This document shows, piece by piece, positions 16,144-24,028 of a DNA stretch of 24,028 bases. This DNA is from JAGVPT01 sp964439265 (lineage in GTDB: Bacteria > Bacteroidota > Ignavibacteria > UBA10030 > UBA8401), in the NCBI GenBank assembly GCA_964439265.1, contig CAYTOA010000061.1, positions 1-24,028 on the forward strand, read 5' to 3'. A program made the position numbers and the translations under genes. The notes below the pieces were generated by a model. That model saw only the letters and a program-made list of their open reading frames with translations. It searched no databases and was not told the DNA's origin. Each line of letters opens with the position of its first letter. The first letter of the stretch is position 1.

Positions 16144-17097
16144 GTGCGTGTGCATCCCGCGATCATGAGCATTCTCAAAGTTATCGTAGCCGTCGGGCTG
16201 ATCGTTGCGCTCGTGCTTTATATTGACGTGGGGGCGCTCCGCAAATCTCTGCTTAATGCAAATCCCCTCTTCCTCATTATCGCGACAGTTTTGGTCGTGG
16301 CAAATACAGGACTTCAATTCCTGCGCTGGCGTTACCTTGTGAGACTGATCGCGAGTGATGTCACCGACAAGGATATCTTCTCGTCTCTCTTCATAGGATT
16401 TTCTGCCGGCTTTTTTACACCCGGGCAGGTGGGAGAGCACGGCGGAAGAATGGTCACGCTGTCGTCGTTGCAGGCAGTACAGGTGCTGGCAGTAAGCATT
16501 ATCGACAAATTGTATATCCTTGCGGTGACGGTCATCGCCGGGCTCATCGGGGCGTGGCTCTATTTTGCGATCTACCTTCCGCAGTATTGGACGCCATGGC
16601 TGACGGGAGCAGTAGCGTTGATCGTTGCTGCATTTCTCATCATAATTCTGTATCCGGACCTGCTGAAGAGAATCCTTCGCGCGCTGCTTCATAGATTTAG
16701 AAAATACAGGGCGGTTTCGTCTTTTCTCTTTGTGAAGGATGTCTTTCACCGCAGACAAGCTCGCGTGCTCCTCGTCATGACCATACTATTCTACATTGTT
16801 ATTGTAATGCAGGTTTATTTCTTTGAGCTCGCTTTTGAGCCGGTTTCATTTGGAATATCTTCCTTATGTACTTCAAATATTCTATTCTTTAAATCAGTCG
16901 TTCTTCCTATCTCATTCAGCGATGTCGGAATAAGAGAAACGACGGCCATTTTTTTCCTTTCGCGGGCGGGATTCTCAGCTGCATCCGCATTTAACTCATC
17001 ACTCTGCGTTTTCTTTGTGAATACCCTTTTTCCCAGCCTTCTCGGCTCTGCGCTGATCCTTAGAATGAAGTCCGCAAAAGAGAGGCGCTCAGCGTGA
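16144..17097 (+). CDS. UPF0104/AglD-like (lysylphosphatidylglycerol synthase TM-type) flippase-like protein
   Basis: The 317-residue protein has about seven to eight transmembrane segments and family features: an N-terminal helix, LRWRYLVRLI, and SLFIGFSAGFFTPGQVGEHGGRM near residue 80, where the PGxxGE-type loop is characteristic. Near the end FFKSVVLPISFSDVGIRETTAIFF gives the paired G(I/L)RE motif. The fold is that of the MprF flippase domain, and members often sit in glycolipid and glycan gene clusters, where a lipid-translocation role is suspected but rarely proven. Start is GTG 16144, 26 bases after the first GT2; ATG 16165 is an alternative. Its stop overlaps the next start by four bases (GTGA), indicating translational coupling. 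Confidence 0.85.
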   Translation: MRVHPAIMSILKVIVAVGLIVALVLYIDVGALRKSLLNANPLFLIIATVLVVANTGLQFLRWRYLVRLIASDVTDKDIFSSLFIGFSAGFFTPGQVGEHGGRMVTLSSLQAVQVLAVSIIDKLYILAVTVIAGLIGAWLYFAIYLPQYWTPWLTGAVALIVAAFLIIILYPDLLKRILRALLHRFRKYRAVSSFLFVKDVFHRRQARVLLVMTILFYIVIVMQVYFFELAFEPVSFGISSLCTSNILFFKSVVLPISFSDVGIRETTAIFFLSRAGFSAASAFNSSLCVFFVNTLFPSLLGSALILRMKSAKERRSA

Positions 17098-18257
17098 AGG
17101 ATTTTCTAATACTTATTTGGATCGTTATTCTCCTCCTCGGTGGAGTCTATGCAGGGCAAATATTCATATTTATCCATGGATTGTCGCGGCTGCGCCGGGG
17201 GACCGGTACGCGGCGATACACGGTTAATGTGATCGTTGCGGCCAGAAATGAAGAGCATCACATCGAAAAAAGCGTTCGGGCGCTACTCGCCCAGGATTAT
17301 CCGCGAGACTTATATTCCATTATTGTAGTTGACGACCAGTCGACAGACAGAACTGCAGAAATCGTGGACGAGTTCGCAAGGAAATATCCCAACGTGAGAT
17401 TGCTCAAGATTCAGAACCGGCCCCATGACGTCTCGCCGATCATCAACGCAACTAATGAGGCCATCAGTCAAAGTTCAGCCGAGGTGATCCTAACGACAGA
17501 TGCGGATAGCGCTGTGGGGCCGGGTTGGATCTCAGGGATGGTGCGGCACTTCCACGAAAACGTAGGAGTGATTTCTGGTCTGACGCTGTTCGAAGATGTA
17601 CGAAGCATCCCGCGTCTTTTGTTCGGATTCCAATTCATCGATTTTTTCTCTAACACAGCGTGTGGCGCAGGCTCCATCGGGATAGGTGCCCCCATGAACT
17701 GCAACGGCAGCAACATGGGATTTCGCCGGCAGGCATTTGACGACGTCGGAGGCTATGGCTCGATTGCGCAATTAAATTCGGGGAGCGACTCGCTGCTGGC
17801 TCAAAAGATCGCTGCGACGAAGCGTTGGAAGATGCGTTTTGCGTTCGAACCGGAGACTCATGTCTTAACGCTGCCCGTCACAAGCTGGGCACAGCTCCTT
17901 CACCAACGCATGCGCTGGGCGGGGCAAACTTCGCACTACCAGCGATTTTCAACAATGCTATTTCTTGTGACATCATTCCTGCTCTATCTTCTGCTTCTGC
18001 TGTTCACTCCGGTCTCGTTATTCTATTTCTCGATCGTACCGGTGCCGATTGTGGTCCTCCTCCTGAAGTTTTGCGTCGATTACCTTATCATCTCAAAATT
18101 CTTGAAACTCACAAAAGTGCGCGGTCTGAGAAAGTATTTTCTCGTCTCGGAGATCATTCATGTCCCGGTCATTCTCACGGCAGTATTTGGCAGTTTTTTC
18201 GGCAGTTACGAATGGAAAGGGAGACGTATGGAGCGGGAGATATCGCAGCACGCGTAA
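17094..18257 (+). CDS. Membrane GT2 family glycosyltransferase (second of three)
   Basis: Starts at GTG 17094, overlapping the upstream stop by four bases. The 387 residues give an N-terminal helix (5-30) and a GT-A core with VNVIVAARNEEHHIEKSVRA, IIVVDDQSTDRTAEI and DAD in TTDADS (137-139). An acceptor-side segment has FDDVGGYGSIAQLNSGSDSL and a QRMRWAG motif, two or more C-terminal helices follow, and the end is WKGRRMEREISQHA. It is clearly paralogous to the first and third GT2 enzymes of the operon. The usual acidic pair before the catalytic base (ED or DD) is SD here, so activity or acceptor may differ. It is probably membrane-anchored with the active site in the cytoplasm. Confidence 0.87.
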   Translation: MKDFLILIWIVILLLGGVYAGQIFIFIHGLSRLRRGTGTRRYTVNVIVAARNEEHHIEKSVRALLAQDYPRDLYSIIVVDDQSTDRTAEIVDEFARKYPNVRLLKIQNRPHDVSPIINATNEAISQSSAEVILTTDADSAVGPGWISGMVRHFHENVGVISGLTLFEDVRSIPRLLFGFQFIDFFSNTACGAGSIGIGAPMNCNGSNMGFRRQAFDDVGGYGSIAQLNSGSDSLLAQKIAATKRWKMRFAFEPETHVLTLPVTSWAQLLHQRMRWAGQTSHYQRFSTMLFLVTSFLLYLLLLLFTPVSLFYFSIVPVPIVVLLLKFCVDYLIISKFLKLTKVRGLRKYFLVSEIIHVPVILTAVFGSFFGSYEWKGRRMEREISQHA

Positions 18258-18278
18258 TTTTGTTTTTGCATAATTTCT

Positions 18279-18902
18279 ATGATCGATCACACCGGCAGGA
18301 TTCACCAATTTCTTTTCCCTTCGCTAATCTGGAAAATGAACTCTCCAGATATTTTTCTGACGTTCGATGACGGACCGCATGTCAGCGCCACACCGGCTGT
18401 GCTCAAGATATTGCAGGATCATAAAATCAGAGGGACATTTTTTTTAAGCGGACAAGCCGTTGAAAGGAATCGATCGCTGGTCAGTGAAATCGGAGCGGAA
18501 GGGCACAGCATCGGCGTTCATGCATTCAATCATACAAGATCCGGTGCATTCTCACGGAAACAATCAATGCAAGAGATCCTTCGCACTGAAGAAGCCATTG
18601 TCAATGCCGGAGCTCGGCCTGTTAAAATATTCCGCCCTCCCTTCGGGTTCTTCTCGTGGAATACGATTGCCGCTGCACGAATGCTCAATTACAGGCTTAT
18701 CATGTGGACAACGCTGACGGGTGATTTCCGCGACAGCTGGACTGACGACAAGGTTTGTTCAACAGCGGCAGCAAAATTATCCGGAGGAGCTATTTTGGTA
18801 TTTCATGACAATGAATTGACCAAAAACAGGATTGAGTCTGTGTTAGAGCGGGTCATTGCGGGTATTCAATTGAAAGGCTTTGCGTTTGGAGCGATCCAAT
18901 GA
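18279..18902 (+). CDS. NodB-type polysaccharide deacetylase, no signal peptide
   Basis: The 207-residue protein has all main NodB motifs: TFDDGPH (Asp 30, Asp 31), the metal-ligand HAFNH (His 81, His 85), RPPFG (119-123), TGDFRD and LVFHDN (His 176). Carbohydrate esterase family 4 enzymes remove N-acetyl (or formyl) groups from amino sugars with a divalent metal. This one lacks a signal peptide or anchor, so it probably acts in the cytoplasm on a lipid-linked or nucleotide-linked sugar, comparable in logic to ArnD after ArnC. Start ATG 18279 lies 21 bases after the second GT2; ATG 18336 would still keep the catalytic core. Its stop overlaps the third GT2 start (ATGA). Confidence 0.88.
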   Translation: MIDHTGRIHQFLFPSLIWKMNSPDIFLTFDDGPHVSATPAVLKILQDHKIRGTFFLSGQAVERNRSLVSEIGAEGHSIGVHAFNHTRSGAFSRKQSMQEILRTEEAIVNAGARPVKIFRPPFGFFSWNTIAAARMLNYRLIMWTTLTGDFRDSWTDDKVCSTAAAKLSGGAILVFHDNELTKNRIESVLERVIAGIQLKGFAFGAIQ

Positions 18903-20002
18903 CACCTGAGACAACTATATTCATCGTCGTATTATCATTGTATATTGCTCAATGCACGTTGTTTACGTACGGTGTGTTGAAATTCAGCGATGCAACGGAT
19001 GTCCGATTCGAACCAAACGTTTCCATTGTCACAGCCGCTAGAAACGAAGAAGAGAACATCGCTGCATGCCTGGAATCGCTGACGCATCTTGATTATCCCA
19101 AGGACAGAACTGAGATCATCGTTGTCGATGACAACTCCACCGACCAGACAGCTGCCATCATCAGCGGTTTCGCCGAGAGAAATGCGAACGTAAAGGCGCT
19201 GAACGGAAATCAAATGGTTGGCGGCCTTCGAGGCAAAGCGAATGCGATCGCTCAGGGTATCGACGTCTCCTCGGGGGAAATCATCTTCATGACCGACGCA
19301 GACTGTATGGTTCCAGTTTCGTGGGTTCGCTCAATTGTGCGGCACTATTCGAAGAACATCGGGGTGGTTGCCGGATTGACTTTACTGCAGCCGGCTGGCT
19401 GGTTTGCGGGTATGCAATCTCTAGACTGGGCGTATATTCTTGCCGTAGCTTCAGCGGCTATGTCGCTCAAGAATCCGCTCAGCTGCATCGGAAATAATTT
19501 TTCATTCAGGAGAAAAGCATACGACGAAGTCGGCGGATACCGTGGAATCAAATTCAGTGTAACAGAAGACTTTGCCCTCTTCAAGGCTATTACACGCAGC
19601 GGTCGCTGGGGATACAAATATCCTCTGGAAAAAGAAAGCCTCGTATTCAGCAAAGCATGCAAAGCAATTCCTGAGTTGTACAGACAAAAAAGGAGATGGG
19701 GCGTCGGGGGAAAGGACATGCCCGTAAGCGGATTGATGATCATGGCGATCGCATTTTGTATGCACGTTTTCATGCTTATCGGTTTTTTCATCCATCTCGA
19801 CTTATCGCTCCTGCTCTTTGGCTCTGCAGTAAAGATTCTGTGCGACTTCACCTTGCTCAGCATCCCTTTGATCAGAACACGGCAATTCGCACAATTGAAA
19901 TATTTTTTCCCTTTTGAAATTTATTATACATTCTACGTTATCATGCTTCCTTTTGCAGTTTTCCTCGGTGGTAAAGTATCATGGAAGGGGCGGGAGTATT
20001 AG
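18899..20002 (+). CDS. Membrane GT2 family glycosyltransferase (third of three)
   Basis: The 367 residues comprise an N-terminal helix (5-28) and a GT-A domain with VSIVTAARNEEENIAACLES, IIVVDDNSTDQTAAI and DAD in MTDADC (133-135). GGYRGIKFSVTEDFALF (ED catalytic-base pair) and QKRRWGVGG (QxxRW-like) follow, then C-terminal helices and the terminal VSWKGREY. Of the three paralogs it keeps the most canonical set of motifs. It starts at ATG 18899 in a four-base overlap with the deacetylase stop, and ends two bases before the probable start of the MurG-like gene. It probably transfers a sugar to a membrane acceptor at the inner face of the cytoplasmic membrane. Confidence 0.88.
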   Translation: MTPETTIFIVVLSLYIAQCTLFTYGVLKFSDATDVRFEPNVSIVTAARNEEENIAACLESLTHLDYPKDRTEIIVVDDNSTDQTAAIISGFAERNANVKALNGNQMVGGLRGKANAIAQGIDVSSGEIIFMTDADCMVPVSWVRSIVRHYSKNIGVVAGLTLLQPAGWFAGMQSLDWAYILAVASAAMSLKNPLSCIGNNFSFRRKAYDEVGGYRGIKFSVTEDFALFKAITRSGRWGYKYPLEKESLVFSKACKAIPELYRQKRRWGVGGKDMPVSGLMIMAIAFCMHVFMLIGFFIHLDLSLLLFGSAVKILCDFTLLSIPLIRTRQFAQLKYFFPFEIYYTFYVIMLPFAVFLGGKVSWKGREY

Positions 20003-20004
20003 CA

Positions 20005-21114
20005 GTGAACCGGCCAAAACGGATATTGGTTGCTCCATTGGATTGGGGATTAGGTCATGCAACCCGGTGTATACCAATCATTCGGGAGTTGCAAGGAAGA
20101 GGTTCTGATGTAGTGATTGCCGCGGATGGACGGCCTTTTGAGTTATTGAAAAAAGAATTCCCTGCACTTGAGTTCGTTCGATTCCCGGGGTTTTCAATCG
20201 TCTACCCGGAGGGAAACCGCATAGCATGGAAAATCGTGAGCCAAATCCCGAAAATCATTTTCTCGATCTTTCGTGAACACCGAGAGTTAAAAGCAATCGT
20301 GACGGATCTAAAAATAGATGCTGTCATATCGGACAATCGTTTCGGACTGTTCTCAAATCAGGTACCGAGTATTTTTGTGACACATCAGATCGAGATTGCG
20401 ATGCCGAAAGGGCTTCAATGGGCCGCGCGCATCGTATACCTTATGAACAAAATGATCATTAGAAGATATACTGAATGCTGGATACCGGACTATGCGGATA
20501 AAGAAAATCTTTCCGGCAATCTTTCTCATCATTATCCCCTTCCTAAAAATGGAACGTTTATCGGACCGTTGACGAGATTTAAAAGGAATACTACGATCGA
20601 AAAAGAATTCGATATCCTTGTACTGCTGTCAGGCCCCGAACCGCAGCGAACGACGCTTGAAACGATCATCATGGAACAGCTGAAAGCCAGTCGGTTCAAG
20701 ACGTTGGTTGTGCGTGGAGTTCCGGAAAAGAGTCAGCATATTAAATTATCCGAATGGACGACGGTTGTCTCTTCGCTTGATTCGGAATCGTTGAACAACG
20801 CAATGCTCGCTTCGGATGTCATCATTTCGCGGCCCGGCTACAGCACTATTATGGATCTCGATAAGTTGGGAAAGCGAGCGATTCTAATTCCGACACCGGG
20901 ACAGACTGAACAGGAATATCTTGCCGCCGAATTTAAGAGACAGGGAGTATTCTGCATACAATATCAGGCTCATTTATCTCTGAACAAAGCGTTGGAGGAT
21001 GCAAAGAGATATCCAGGGCTAGCGTCAAAGGATACGATATCTTCAAACTTCAATCTCTGTATTGAGAGGCTCTTAGTCAGAATCGAACGAAAACAAATGG
21101 CGGCGGCCCGATGA
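20005..21114 (+). CDS. MurG-like glycosyltransferase (GT28/GT-B fold)
   Basis: I prefer GTG 20005 (369 aa), two bases after the third GT2 stop with gggag ten bases upstream, over ATG 19981, which overlaps that gene. The N-terminal Rossmann half starts RILVAPLDWGLGHATRCIPI, with the GxGHxxR loop of the MurG/UGT superfamily. ISDNRFG and VTHQ follow in the acceptor half. The C-terminal half has LLSGPEPQRTTLE and the donor-binding SRPGYSTIMDLDKLGKRAI with PTPGQTEQEYLA. Similar proteins are widespread in Bacteroidota and are annotated only as glycosyltransferases. It is probably peripheral on the inner membrane, using a UDP-sugar. Its stop overlaps the next start by four bases. Confidence 0.87.
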   Translation: MNRPKRILVAPLDWGLGHATRCIPIIRELQGRGSDVVIAADGRPFELLKKEFPALEFVRFPGFSIVYPEGNRIAWKIVSQIPKIIFSIFREHRELKAIVTDLKIDAVISDNRFGLFSNQVPSIFVTHQIEIAMPKGLQWAARIVYLMNKMIIRRYTECWIPDYADKENLSGNLSHHYPLPKNGTFIGPLTRFKRNTTIEKEFDILVLLSGPEPQRTTLETIIMEQLKASRFKTLVVRGVPEKSQHIKLSEWTTVVSSLDSESLNNAMLASDVIISRPGYSTIMDLDKLGKRAILIPTPGQTEQEYLAAEFKRQGVFCIQYQAHLSLNKALEDAKRYPGLASKDTISSNFNLCIERLLVRIERKQMAAAR

Positions 21115-22736
21115 TCGCCTTGCCTTTGGTCTCATTTCCGTTGATGTACGCCGAAACGCATTACCGATTTAAATATTTTTTTAGTTTCCTTAGGAAATCC
21201 GAACCGGAAATCCTTGCCGATCTCCCCCATCGCCTTAATCCCGATAGAGCCCTGCCAGTGCTTCTGCTTGTAAAGGATAGTCACCACTTTCCAATCGAAC
21301 TCGGTGATATTACGGTTGAACTGCGGCAATCAGGGAAGATATTGTTTGAAGGCAAGTATCATTTATCTCTCCACATCGCTGAGCCGCTCTGGTGGAAAGT
21401 TATCTCCGTCCCATTTTTTGATCAATTGAGCAGCGTATATGGTCTGATCGATGTCGACGTTCACTTCGAGTACGACGTCGCCGGAGAACATCGAACTGCA
21501 AAAAATGATAACCACCGTACGTCGTCCAAAACCAGCTTTCGAGTCTATCGGTCTGCGCAGCCCCTTCCCTCTATTGCTGGATGGGTTCAGGGAGACACAC
21601 ATACCCACTCGTCGTCGACTGATGATCAGGTAGAATTTGGTTCCCCGATCGCTGCTTCTGTTGAGTTGTCGAAAGCACTTGGGCTTTCATTCTTTTGCGT
21701 TACCGACCACTCGTACGACCTCGATGACCGAGTTGATGACTATCTGATTAACGACCCCGGTCTCCCAAAATGGAAGTTGCAGCAAAAGCAAATCGACGAG
21801 ATAAACTCGAGTTGTCTTGATTTTGCCGTTCTGCGCGGTGAAGAAGTTTCTTGTTCCAATCGGAAGGGACGAAATGTTCACTTGCTCCTGTGGGGAACGG
21901 CTGAATATTTTGAAGGGTCGGGGGACAGCGCTGAACGATGGTTCCAAACCGACGCAGAATTTTCAATTACCGACGTGCTGGCAAGAAAGAAATACGATGT
22001 TGTAGCGTACGCAGGACATCCGACAGAACCGGCGCCGTTTTTCCAGTGGCTCCTCATTAAGCGCGGTCGATGGGATTTAGATGACATGAGCCGCGACGGT
22101 CTTGCGGGACTCCAAATTCTGAACGGAGATGCCGATAAGACTTTTATTGAGGGTTTAGAATCATGGATCACTCTTCTTCTACGCGGAAGAAGAATTTTCA
22201 TTGCAGCGGGAAATGATGCACACGGCAATTTTAACCGCTTTAAACAAGTCGGTATTCCGTTCTTCACAATTCGCGAACACACTAGGCAGCTATTTGGTAA
22301 AATGCGTACAGCGGTCGCGTGTGAAGTGGTGACAGAGGCGACAATACTGAAGTCCCTTCAGAATGGACGCACTGTTATTACGAACGGACCTTTGCTAATT
22401 TTTTCCATCGTAAATGAATTTGGCGAAAAGGCGGGGATTGGGGAACAGATTCGCGGCGCCAGACTGCAGCTGCATATCCTCGGGAATTCCACTGTGGAAT
22501 TTGGAACTTTCTCCGAGATAAAAGCAGTCTTCGGACGAATCGGAGACGAACATGAAATGATCGGCGCAAGAAGGCGCTTTTCGGAAATCTACACGGTGGA
22601 CATGACCATAACTCTAGAAGTTCAACACTATATTACATCGTCGTACATCCGATTAGAAGGAATTACAAGACATCCCGCCGTCGGCAATGCAGGGGGATTC
22701 TGTTACACAAATCCTATATGGATTCAGCGCGTATGA
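21111..22736 (+). CDS. PHP-domain metallohydrolase (CehA/McbA-like)
   Basis: The 541 residues fall into an N-terminal beta-rich region (about 1-145) of unknown role and a PHP domain from about 158. The metal-binding motifs are GDTHTHSS (His 164, His 166), VTDHS (Asp 199, His 200), RGEEVSC (Glu 244-245), NVHLLLWG (His 257), AGHP (His 303) and GNDAHG (Asp 369, His 371). A C-terminal beta-sandwich-like region follows (ITNGPLLIFSIV...). PHP enzymes use a multi-metal centre to cleave phosphate esters or, in the CehA group, other esters. The substrate here is unknown; a glycolipid phosphoester would suit the context. No signal peptide is evident. Four-base overlaps at both ends tie it tightly to the transferase before and the putative outer-membrane protein after it. 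Confidence 0.85.
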   Translation: MIALPLVSFPLMYAETHYRFKYFFSFLRKSEPEILADLPHRLNPDRALPVLLLVKDSHHFPIELGDITVELRQSGKILFEGKYHLSLHIAEPLWWKVISVPFFDQLSSVYGLIDVDVHFEYDVAGEHRTAKNDNHRTSSKTSFRVYRSAQPLPSIAGWVQGDTHTHSSSTDDQVEFGSPIAASVELSKALGLSFFCVTDHSYDLDDRVDDYLINDPGLPKWKLQQKQIDEINSSCLDFAVLRGEEVSCSNRKGRNVHLLLWGTAEYFEGSGDSAERWFQTDAEFSITDVLARKKYDVVAYAGHPTEPAPFFQWLLIKRGRWDLDDMSRDGLAGLQILNGDADKTFIEGLESWITLLLRGRRIFIAAGNDAHGNFNRFKQVGIPFFTIREHTRQLFGKMRTAVACEVVTEATILKSLQNGRTVITNGPLLIFSIVNEFGEKAGIGEQIRGARLQLHILGNSTVEFGTFSEIKAVFGRIGDEHEMIGARRRFSEIYTVDMTITLEVQHYITSSYIRLEGITRHPAVGNAGGFCYTNPIWIQRV

Positions 22737-23608
22737 ATAAGGCACAAATGTTCGCCGGCGTAATGATCACGACGTTCTGTATTCATGCGGCAGCTGTATC
22801 GCAGGAACAAACAGATTCTGTAGCAGCAGATCGACTCTCATTTGTGTCGCACGGATTATTGTTCAAGCCGCTGGTAGCCAATACGTATGAGCCTCGCGTC
22901 GGAATCCTGGCAGAAGCCCGCAAAAACAGGCTGCGACTCGACATCGGCAATTCGATCGATCTTCTGCAATACCGATTCGCGAGAGAGAGCGAATTGCTCA
23001 CGATGGGCGCAGATTTCTTCACGTACACCTTGCTGCGCGGAGAACAAAATTTCCACTTCCCCGTCGATGCTTCCGATTATTTTTTTGGAATCAATTTTAA
23101 TTTTAGGAAGCATTTGAGCGAAGGAATTTTATCATCTCGACTTCGTGTCAGCCACGTAAGCTCACATTTTGTCGACGGCCATTACGATAACACTGTCGCG
23201 GCATGGAAGGATGGCCGGCCGCCGGTCGTCTACAGCCGCGAATTCTTAGACGGCGTTGCCGCCCTGGAACCTTCGTCGATGGACGGCAATGCGAGACTCT
23301 ATCTGGGAGCAACCTATCTCTTTCATGTTGACCCTAAGAATCTTGCCCGTCTCACTGCCTACGGCGGAATAGAGTACCACAGCGAAGTGTGGAAGAATGT
23401 AAACACGTACATCGCATATCAGGCAACTGTATTGAAGATTCTGGAAACATCCGTCCGGCATAACGTTCAATTGGGTGAAAAGATCGGAGAGTGGGATGGG
23501 AGGGGTTTGAATCTATACGCGAGTTATTTTTCGGGGTACAGCATTCACGGCGAGTATTACAATGTGAAAGACAACTACTTCGCCGTAGGGTTCTTGATAG
23601 ATTTTTGA
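22733..23608 (+). CDS. Putative outer-membrane beta-barrel protein, DUF1207-like
   Basis: Start chosen at ATG 22733 (291 aa), which overlaps the upstream stop as ATGA and opens a signal peptide (MNKAQMFAGVMITTFCIHAAAVSQ). The mature part begins with LLFKPLVANTYEPRVGI, the signature I associate with DUF1207. Alternating strands rich in aromatic residues follow (FGINFNFRKHL, LRVSHVSSHFVDGHY, LYLGATYLFHV, LTAYGGIEYHSEVW, GLNLYASYFSGYSIHGEYY). It ends in FAVGFLIDF, a C-terminal phenylalanine strand typical of barrels inserted by the BAM complex. Function is unknown; as last gene of a glycan operon it may serve the outer-membrane end of the pathway. The operon terminator follows the stop by four bases. 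Confidence 0.75.
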   Translation: MNKAQMFAGVMITTFCIHAAAVSQEQTDSVAADRLSFVSHGLLFKPLVANTYEPRVGILAEARKNRLRLDIGNSIDLLQYRFARESELLTMGADFFTYTLLRGEQNFHFPVDASDYFFGINFNFRKHLSEGILSSRLRVSHVSSHFVDGHYDNTVAAWKDGRPPVVYSREFLDGVAALEPSSMDGNARLYLGATYLFHVDPKNLARLTAYGGIEYHSEVWKNVNTYIAYQATVLKILETSVRHNVQLGEKIGEWDGRGLNLYASYFSGYSIHGEYYNVKDNYFAVGFLIDF

Positions 23609-23612
23609 CAAA

Positions 23613-23643
23613 AAAAATCCCGTCTGTCTAAGACGGGATTTTT
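23613..23643. terminator. Strong bidirectional intrinsic terminator
   Basis: Arms at 23613-23625 and 23631-23643 form a perfect 13-bp stem (core atcccgtct/agacgggat) around a 5-base loop, with A- and T-runs on both sides. It lies four bases after the plus-strand operon stop and 20 bases after the converging minus-strand gene's stop, so it can serve both. Confidence 0.93.
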
Positions 23644-23662
23644 GTATCCGCGTTTCAGTTCA

Positions 23663-24028
23663 TCATACTCTTTGATGTGAGCTGGCAATCCCCAGCCGCC
23701 GTAATTTATATCGCAGCGTCTGCTCAGTCATTCCTAGGAATTGGGCTGCTTTCGACTGATTGAGTGAGAATCTATCCAACGCCCGTTCAATTATCCCTCT
23801 CTCAATTGTATCCAGTGATCGGTCAAGAACAAACTCTTGGCCGGCGATAATGTTATTGATCATCTTGACAACTTCGGTCTTCTCATCGACCAATTCAGGC
23901 GGCAGTGTAAATCTTCCGCCCTGCGAGAAAAGAACTGACTTGTCGACGACGGCCTTTAATTCGCGGATATTTTCCCGCCATGTCTGTCGCACGAGAACAT
24001 CGATAGCATTAATGTCGATGACGATATC
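23663..24028 (-). CDS. C-terminal part of a sigma-54-dependent, Fis-type transcriptional activator (partial)
   Basis: The frame is open from the right window edge to TGA 23663. The visible part starts inside the AAA+ domain's end: AIDVLVRQTWRENIRELK matches the WPGNVREL motif of NtrC-type activators (here WRENIREL). A linker follows, then a Fis-type HTH_8 domain in the last ~50 residues (LDTIERGIIERALDRFSLNQ, then KAAQFLGMTEQTLRYKLRRL). Such proteins bind enhancer-like sites and drive RpoN promoters. The N-terminal receiver or sensor domain lies outside the window. The GTG at 23992 is not a real start. It converges on the glycan operon and shares its terminator; whether it regulates the operon cannot be told. 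Confidence 0.9.
   Translation of the reverse strand, partial: DIVIDINAIDVLVRQTWRENIRELKAVVDKSVLFSQGGRFTLPPELVDEKTEVVKMINNIIAGQEFVLDRSLDTIERGIIERALDRFSLNQSKAAQFLGMTEQTLRYKLRRLGIASSHQRV

Noticed and set aside
16051..16758. 235-codon minus-strand frame
   Set aside because: It is very rich in charged residues and lies opposite two real plus-strand genes; a shadow frame.
17825..18370. 181-codon plus-strand frame overlapping the second GT2 and the deacetylase
   Set aside because: It is out of frame with both well-supported genes and shows no family features.
1..24028. CRISPR arrays, tRNA or rRNA genes, insertion sequences, integrases
   Set aside because: I looked for regular spaced repeats, tRNA-like arms, transposase or recombinase motifs and saw none; this was by eye only.

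Overview
The window looks like chromosomal DNA of an Ignavibacteria/Chlorobiota-type bacterium of the Bacteroidota side of the FCB group. The reasons are two proteins with type IX secretion (T9SS) type-A sorting-like domains, a decayed tail of a third such domain, promoter-like sites of the Bacteroidota TTG-N20-TAnnTTTG type, a complex I nuoGHI block, and a MurG-like glycosyltransferase whose sequence style I associate with Bacteroidota. This placement is inference from protein style, not from a marker gene.

Layout. Positions 1-55 are an exact copy of 4838-4892, inside yifB on the same strand, so the left edge is either a real duplication junction or a contig-end artefact. Positions 56-4403 are an accessory, partly decayed stretch: a double helix-turn-helix protein, a broken chimera (5' piece of an FTP-domain peptidase-like gene joined out of frame to the tail of a different T9SS protein), an exported YCF48/BNR propeller protein with its sorting-like domain in the wrong place, the 27-codon tail of a lost T9SS gene, and about 450 bp without a convincing gene. 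Positions 4404-12083 (minus strand) hold a housekeeping block read in the order M16 protease, alanine-type aminotransferase, nuoG, nuoH, nuoI, yifB. Positions 12271-14871 (minus strand) hold udk, a twofold-repeat membrane protein and a cytoplasmic BNR-repeat protein.

From a divergent promoter region at about 14872-14983, an eight-gene plus-strand operon runs to 23608: GT2 glycosyltransferase, UPF0104/flippase-like membrane protein, second GT2, NodB-type deacetylase, third GT2, MurG-like glycosyltransferase, PHP-domain metallohydrolase, and a putative outer-membrane protein resembling DUF1207. Four of the seven junctions are 4-base start/stop overlaps, one has 2 bases between genes, and the other two have 21 and 26. 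The operon ends at a strong bidirectional hairpin shared with a converging sigma-54 activator gene that runs off the right edge.

The operon is the most interesting part. Its content suggests assembly of a lipid-linked or membrane glycoconjugate at the cytoplasmic face (three membrane GT2 enzymes, a MurG-like transferase, a deacetylase without a signal peptide), possible translocation by the UPF0104 protein, and an outer-membrane end point. I know of no characterised pathway with this exact set; the product is unknown and the scheme is inference.
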